Shown: in pieces, positions 60,301-64,000 of the stretch
How positions within the stretch are numbered: the first letter of the stretch is position 1
Layout of the letters: the number at the start of each line of letters is the position of its first letter
From: RYN-230 sp963813975
GTDB lineage: Bacteria > Actinomycetota > Actinomycetes > Streptosporangiales > Streptosporangiaceae
NCBI GenBank assembly: GCA_963813975.1
Contig: CAWFAP010000006.1
Coordinates: 868,001 to 932,000 of the forward strand
Reading direction: 5' to 3'
DNA: 64,000 nucleotides
The notes under the pieces: model-generated
Database searches by the model: none
Told to the model about the DNA's origin: nothing
What the model saw: the letters and a program-made list of their open reading frames with translations, nothing else
Made by a program: the position numbers and the translations under genes

Positions 60301-60875
60301 CGAACACCGACTGCTCCGTGGCCGAGCTCCTCAGTTCCGCCGGGGACGAGCCCGCCGACCGCGCCGCCCGGGGCGGCCGGCCCGACGGGCAGATGGTCAC
60401 GCTGGGCGGGATCCTGTCCGGCGTGCAGCGGAAGGTCACCCGGCAGGGCAACCCATGGGCGACCGCCACCCTGGAGGACCTGGAAGGCGCCATCGAGGTG
60501 CTCTTCTTCCCGGCCGCCTACCAGCAGTGCTCGCTGCTGCTGGCCGAGGACGCGATCGTGATCGTGAAAGGCCGCCTGGACCGGCGGGACGATACGCCCA
60601 AGCTGATCGCGCAGGAGGTGAGCGCGCCGGACCTGACGGCGGACCAGGGCGGCCCTTTCGTGGTGTCGATGCCGGTGCAGCGGTGCGTCGCGCCCGTGGT
60701 CAACCGGCTCCGCCAGGTGCTGTGCACCCACCCGGGGCTGTCCGAGGTACACCTGAAACTCTGCAATGGCCCGCGGGCGACGATCGTCCGGCTGGATGAC
60801 AAGCTGCGGGTCAAGCCGTCACCGGCCCTGCTGGCCGACCTGAAGCAGCTGCTCGGCCCGGCCTGCGTGGGCTGA
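57303..60875 (+). CDS. dnaE: DNA polymerase III alpha subunit
   Basis: Replicative polymerase, 1190 residues. It has the N-terminal PHP domain FVHLHVHTEYSMLDGAARLK with the metal-binding HxH, the MTDHGNLYGA block, the palm motifs GPGRGSAAGCLVAYALGITD and MPDIDIDFDERRR (catalytic Asp), the helix region ITYGTIKAKAAVKDSARVLG, the QAGVHAAGVI block, the tandem HhH and a C-terminal OB domain (MVTLGGILSGVQRKVTRQG) and a tail LLADLKQLLGP. GTG 57303 is preceded by AAAGGAGG. It is the dnaE1 type. It sits in the conserved position downstream of the rluD-def run. Confidence 0.97.
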   Translation: MTAAVADHAGHSGGFVHLHVHTEYSMLDGAARLKDMFAQCEREGMPAVAMTDHGNLYGAYDFWSKATKAGIKPIIGIEAYVAPEHRRHRQPVRWGTPAQKDDDVSGAGAYTHMTLLAETTEGMHNLFRLSSLASLEGYFRKPRMDRELIAAHAKGIIATTGCPSGEVQTRLRLGQYPQALEAAAAYRDIFGAGSFFVEIMDHGLSIEQRVRDGLRRIAKELDLPFVVTNDSHYTVEADAKAHEVLLCVQTGSNMADPGRFRFDGSGYYLKTPQQMRAAFPDEEWQSGCDSTLLIAERADVKFESRNLMPLFDVPEGETEESWLRQEVWRGMDRRYPDGYDDQRRQQVEYEMGIITQMGFCSYFLVVADFIMWAKRNGVGVGPGRGSAAGCLVAYALGITDLDPLKHGLIFERFLNPERVSMPDIDIDFDERRRGDVIRYVTEKWGDDRVAQIITYGTIKAKAAVKDSARVLGFPYALGDRITKAFPPAVMGKDIPLSGIFDESHARYGEAGEIRALYEAEAEVRQVIDTARGLEGLIRQAGVHAAGVIMSSEPIIDHVPVWKREADGAVITQFDYPACESLGLLKMDFLGLRNLTVLDDAVRGVQANRGIEVDLEFLPLDDKPTYDLLARGDTLGIFQFDGGPMRALLRSMRPDNFEDISAVGALYRPGPMGANAHNDYADRKNNRKPVVAIHPELAEPLAEILGDTYGLIVYQEQVMAIAQKVAGYSLGSADLLRRAMGKKKKEILDKEFAPFEAGMKANGYSASAIKTLWDILVPFSDYAFNKAHSAAYGLVSYWTAYLKANFPAEYMAGLLTSVSGDKDKSALYLNECRRMGITVLPPDVNASDATFTPVGNDIRFGLAAIRNVGTNVVDAIVEARTAKDAFTSFADFLRKVPVNVCNKRVIESLVKAGAFDSLGHPRKGLAIIHEQAIDTVIDVKRNEANGQDSLFGGDAGIEASFEVPVPDGEWDKTTLLAFEREMLGLYVSDHPLLGVEHIVAANTDCSVAELLSSAGDEPADRAARGGRPDGQMVTLGGILSGVQRKVTRQGNPWATATLEDLEGAIEVLFFPAAYQQCSLLLAEDAIVIVKGRLDRRDDTPKLIAQEVSAPDLTADQGGPFVVSMPVQRCVAPVVNRLRQVLCTHPGLSEVHLKLCNGPRATIVRLDDKLRVKPSPALLADLKQLLGPACVG

Positions 60876-60905
60876 GCCTGCCGCCCGGGGTAAGCCCGGC
60901 GCCGT

Positions 60906-62340
60906 GTGAGCGGGCCGGGCGAGCTTCGCACCCATCCGAGCTGGGAAGACTGGACGGTAGTCCGGCCAGCGAAGGGCGCTGCAGTGATCCGCCGCATCCA
61001 CTTGTCCGGCCACCATAAGGAAGGGCTGCGCACCAACCTGTGGCTGGTCCCGGCGATCGAGGTGCTGGCCGCCCTCGGCCTGTTCGCCGCCACCAACGTG
61101 GCCGACCGGGCCGCCTACCACGGCTCCTTCGTGCTGCCGTCGTGGGTGATCAGCGGTTCGGCTGACGCCGCGCGGCAGATCCTCACCACGATCGCGGCGG
61201 CCATCATCACCGTCGTGGGCGTGGTCTTCTCGATCGTGATCGTGGCGCTGACCTTGGTCTCCACCCAGTTCGGCCCCCGCATGCTGCGCACCTTCATCCG
61301 GGACCGGGGCACCCAGCTGACCCTGGGGACATTCGTCGCGACGTTCGTCTACGCGGTCCTGACCCTGGTGTCCATCGGCGGTCCGGGGCCTGGCGGGCCC
61401 TACGTGCCGCACATCGGCATCACCGTCACGCTCGCGCTCACCGTGACCGACCTGGCGGTGCTGATCTACTTCATCCACCACATCGCCACCCAGATCCAGC
61501 TGCCCGAGGTGATCGCCGGTATCTCCGTCGACCTTTCCGCGGCGATCGATGACCAGGTGGACGACGGGGCCGCCCGGCCCGGTGACCCCTCGGTCTCCGG
61601 CCTGCTGGCCAGCATGACGGGGCCCGGTGGCGTGGTCGAGGTCGCGGACAGCGGGTACCTCCAGTACGTTCACCGGCGCACCCTGCTGGGCATCGCCACG
61701 CAGGCGGGCGCGGTCATCTACCTGAGATACCGGCCGGGTCACTTCCTCGTCCAGGGCAGCCCGCTGGCCACGGTGTGGCCGGCCAGCGCGGCGGGCCAGG
61801 TAGCCGACGGGCTGACCCGGGCCCATGTCACCGGCCCGTACCGGACGCTGGCCCAGGACGTCTCGTTCGGCATCGACCAGCTGGTGGAGATCGCGATCCG
61901 CGCGCTCTCCACCGCCGTCAACGACACGTTCACGGCGCTGACCTGCATCGACTGGCTGTCTGACAGCCTGTGCAAGGTCAGCCGGCCGATGGCAGCCAGC
62001 CTGGGTGCACCGGGACCGGGCGGGCGCCGTCCGGGTGATCACCACCGAGCCGACCTACGACCGGCTGGTGCAGCGGTCGTTCGAGAAGATCCGGCAGAGT
62101 GCCCGCGGCTCGCCTGCGGTGCTGATCCGGCAGCTGGACGCGCTGGCCAGGATCATGGAACGGACCACCGCGGACGATCAGCGCCAGGTCCTGCTCGACC
62201 AGGCTGCCATGATCATCCAGGCGAGCGAGGAATCAGTGCCTGACGCGCCGGACCGGGCCGACGTGCGCCGCCAGTACCAGGCATTCCGCGCTGTCCATGC
62301 CCAGCTGGCCGGCCTGCCGCTGCCCACGCCCGGCAGCTGA
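60906..62340 (+). pseudogene. DUF2254 membrane protein, frameshifted near 61990
   Basis: A predicted multi-pass membrane protein of family DUF2254, function unknown. The N-part has NLWLVPAIEVLAALGLFAATN, SGSADAARQILTTIAAAIITVVGVVFSIVIVALTLVSTQFGPRML, then FVATFVYAVLTLVSI and SVDLSAAIDDQ. After SDSLCKVSRPM the homology moves to frame 1 as PAWVHRDRAGAVRVITTEPTYDRL ending in LARIMERTTADDQRQVLLDQ. One extra C in CGGCCGATGG near 61989 explains it. GTG 60984 may be the real start. No role can be assigned. Confidence 0.8.
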
Positions 62341-62376
62341 TCCGGCGCCCGGGGGCCCGCGCCCGGTGAACCCCCG

Positions 62377-63231
62377 TCAGGCGTCGCGGGACCTGAGCAG
62401 GTAGCCGGCGATGACCAGGAGCACGGCGGTCCACAGGGCGAACACGCCAAACCCTTCCCAGGGCGAGAGCACCTGATCGGCCTGCTGGTGCGCCTGGCCG
62501 ATCAGCTGCCCGGCCTGGGTGGGCAGGTAGGCGTGAACGTACTTGCCGATCTTGCCGGGAATCAGCCCGGCCAGCGGGGCCAGCACCAGCACGAACGCGA
62601 TAACGCCGGTGATGGCGCCCGCCGTGTGCCGGATGATCCCGCCGATGGCCAGGGCGAACAGGCCCAGCATGGCGAGATACAGGCCGCCTCCGAACACCGC
62701 CCGGGCCACCCCCGGATCGCTGAGCGAGACCGGTGCGTGGCTGTGCAGGACGGCCGCGCCGATGAAGAACGACGGAAACGTGACGATCTCCCCCACGACC
62801 AAGACCAGCAGGGCGAACACGATCGACTTGGCCGCCAGCATCGGGATGCGGCGCGGGACGGCCAGCAGGGAAGCGCGGATCATTCCGGTGGAGTATTCGC
62901 TGGACATGACGAGCACGCCAAGCACGCAGATCGTGAGCTGGCCGAATTCGAGCCCGGATCCAAGGATCGTGCTGACCGGGTCGGCCATGATCTGCGCCCG
63001 CTGGGACGGGTCGCTCTTGTTCCACTGGAGGATCGTCAGCCAGGTGAACAGGCCCGTGAAGCCGAGCGTCAGCACCACGAGCAGGATCAGCGACCAGATG
63101 GTCGAGCGGACTGACCGGATCTTCGTCCACTCCGCCAGCAGGAGCCGCCCGAAGGTAACCCCCCGGGACGGTGCGGGGAGCTCGCCGATGCCGGGCCTGG
63201 CCGCGTGGACGGGCGGGCTGGCGGAAGTCAT
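62377..63231 (-). CDS. ABC-2 type transporter permease
   Basis: A 284-residue membrane subunit with about six helices: TIWSLILLVVLTLGFTGLFTW, GQLTICVLGVLVMSSEYSTGMIRASLLAVP, MLAAKSIVFALLVLVVGEIVTF, LYLAMLGLFALAIGGII and FALWTAVLLVIAGYLL. The SSEYSTGMIRASL block is typical of ABC-2 permeases related to BcrB/NatB. The start overlaps the ATPase stop by 4 nt. Substrate unknown. A cytoplasmic 30-residue N-terminus precedes the first helix. Confidence 0.88.
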   Translation of the reverse strand: MTSASPPVHAARPGIGELPAPSRGVTFGRLLLAEWTKIRSVRSTIWSLILLVVLTLGFTGLFTWLTILQWNKSDPSQRAQIMADPVSTILGSGLEFGQLTICVLGVLVMSSEYSTGMIRASLLAVPRRIPMLAAKSIVFALLVLVVGEIVTFPSFFIGAAVLHSHAPVSLSDPGVARAVFGGGLYLAMLGLFALAIGGIIRHTAGAITGVIAFVLVLAPLAGLIPGKIGKYVHAYLPTQAGQLIGQAHQQADQVLSPWEGFGVFALWTAVLLVIAGYLLRSRDA

Positions 63232-64000
63232 TCGGTCCTCCCCGGCGTGCTGGCGGAAGCCGGGCCGCTGGCCGCCGGCTGCGCCGGTGGCGTGGCCTCC
63301 CCGGGAACTGAGGGCCCAGAGCCCTCCCCGGGAGCTGAGGCCCCAGAGCCCGCGGCCGGCCCGGAGCCGTGAACCCCGTATTCGAGACTGTCCGCGGTCA
63401 GCTCCATGTAGGCCTCTTCGAGTGAGGCCAGCCGCGGCGTGAGCTCGTGCAGCACGATGCGCTCGGCCGCCGCGATCTCGCCCACATGCGGCGCGTCCAG
63501 CCCGGTGACCTTGAGCGTGCCGGCCTGGCTGCCGCCTGCTTCGTCCACTTCGGCCTTGCCCCCGGCGCCGGCGACCAGGTCGGCCAGCCGCGCCGCCTGG
63601 GGTGAGCGCACCAGCACGAATTTCTCGGAACTACGCTCGATGAATTCCTGTGTGCTGCAATCCGCGATGAGCTTGCCCCGGCCAATCACGATCAGGTGAT
63701 CGGCGGTGACGGCCATCTCGTTCATCAGGTGACTGGACACGAAAACGGTGCGGCCCTCACTGGCCAGCTGTTTCATCAGGTTCCTGATCCAGAGGATGCC
63801 CTCCGGGTCGAGACCGTTGACCGGCTCGTCAAGGATCAGGACCTGAGGATCGCCCAGCAGCGCCGCGGCGATGCCGACCCGCTGGCTCATGCCCAGGGAG
63901 TAGCCGCCGGTTCGCTTGCGCGCGGCCTCGGTCAGCCCGACCAGGGCCAGGACCTGATCCACCCGGGACCGGGGCAGGCCCTGGCTCTGGGCCAGGAACA
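63228..64000 (-). CDS. ABC transporter ATP-binding protein, N-terminus beyond right edge
   Basis: The frame is open to the last base; the N-terminus and Walker A lie outside. What remains has GGYSLGMSQRVGIAAALLGDP (signature, LGMSQ for LSGGQ), VLILDEPVNGLDPEGILWIR (Walker B), and the SSHLMNEM switch, followed by a C-terminal domain and a 55-residue Pro/Ser/Ala-rich tail that is unusual in this family. Coupled to the permease by a 4-nt overlap; likely an exporter of the BcrA/NatA type. Confidence 0.9.
   Translation of the reverse strand, partial: FLAQSQGLPRSRVDQVLALVGLTEAARKRTGGYSLGMSQRVGIAAALLGDPQVLILDEPVNGLDPEGILWIRNLMKQLASEGRTVFVSSHLMNEMAVTADHLIVIGRGKLIADCSTQEFIERSSEKFVLVRSPQAARLADLVAGAGGKAEVDEAGGSQAGTLKVTGLDAPHVGEIAAAERIVLHELTPRLASLEEAYMELTADSLEYGVHGSGPAAGSGASAPGEGSGPSVPGEATPPAQPAASGPASASTPGRTE

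Noticed and set aside
1..64000. tRNA, rRNA, insertion sequences, prophage or CRISPR-Cas
   Set aside because: No cloverleaf with CCA end, transposase or integrase motif, terminal repeats or repeat-spacer arrays were seen.

Overview
The window is chromosomal DNA of a very high-GC actinobacterium (class Actinomycetes). Three things support this: uniformly GC-rich third positions with many GTG starts, a complete actinobacterial cell-division block (mraZ to divIVA, with sepF, yggT and the conserved DNVPDFLK-like FtsZ tail), and actinobacterial families such as DUF3040, MoxR/DUF58/transglutaminase, a BTAD-type regulator and a long IleRS controlled by a T-box. Gene order resembles Streptomyces and Streptosporangiales, but the genus cannot be named from this sequence alone.

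Layout. 1-12.3 kb: end of the shikimate operon (aroB partial, aroQ), an F420-type luciferase-like oxidoreductase, a padR-ABC exporter operon, an AlkZ-like protein, a GNAT enzyme next to a decapitated SDR gene, a MarR regulator, a methyltransferase, then pepQ-efp-nusB and a membrane protein. 12.9-20.7 kb: methyltransferase, dinB, a possible 32-codon ORF, DUF3040, and the minus-strand moxR-DUF58-transglutaminase operon (DUF58 frameshifted). 21.0-39.1 kb: mraZ, rsmH, ftsL, ftsI, murE, murF, mraY, ftsW, murG, murC, ftsQ, ftsZ, yggS, sepF, yggT, divIVA. This is the machinery for making lipid II and building the septum; many junctions overlap by 4 nt. murD and pgeF, normally found inside this block, are absent. 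39.2-49.4 kb: a repeat-rich membrane protein, ileS (minus) with a translational T-box, a copper amine oxidase, and the traR/dksA-lspA-rluD-def run. 49.4-57 kb: an accessory stretch with a glycoside hydrolase broken by an amber codon, a large BTAD-ATPase (SARP/AfsR-like) regulator, a berberine-bridge-type flavoprotein and a frameshifted response-regulator/thioredoxin-reductase-like gene. 57.3-64 kb: dnaE, a frameshifted DUF2254 membrane protein and an ABC-2 exporter cut by the right edge.

Regulation that can be read directly: a MraZ-type array of four 10-bp-spaced boxes over the mraZ promoter; a T-box whose GGTGGT can pair with the bases beside the ileS Shine-Dalgarno; a MarR-type inverted repeat; an inverted repeat over the -10 of padR; and a pair of 8-mers 11 bp apart, one helical turn, placed just ahead of a -10 element upstream of the flavoprotein gene, next to the SARP-like regulator.

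Four genes are interrupted by a single-base indel or one stop codon (DUF58, glycoside hydrolase, RR-reductase, DUF2254). Three of these are 1-nt indels, and at least the DUF58 one lies in a GC-rich run, so assembly error must be excluded before they are called pseudogenes. No tRNA, rRNA, CRISPR array, insertion sequence or prophage was seen. No clearly new defence-type system was found; the most promising new leads are the SARP/flavoprotein cassette, the small ORF before DUF3040, and the missing murD and pgeF.
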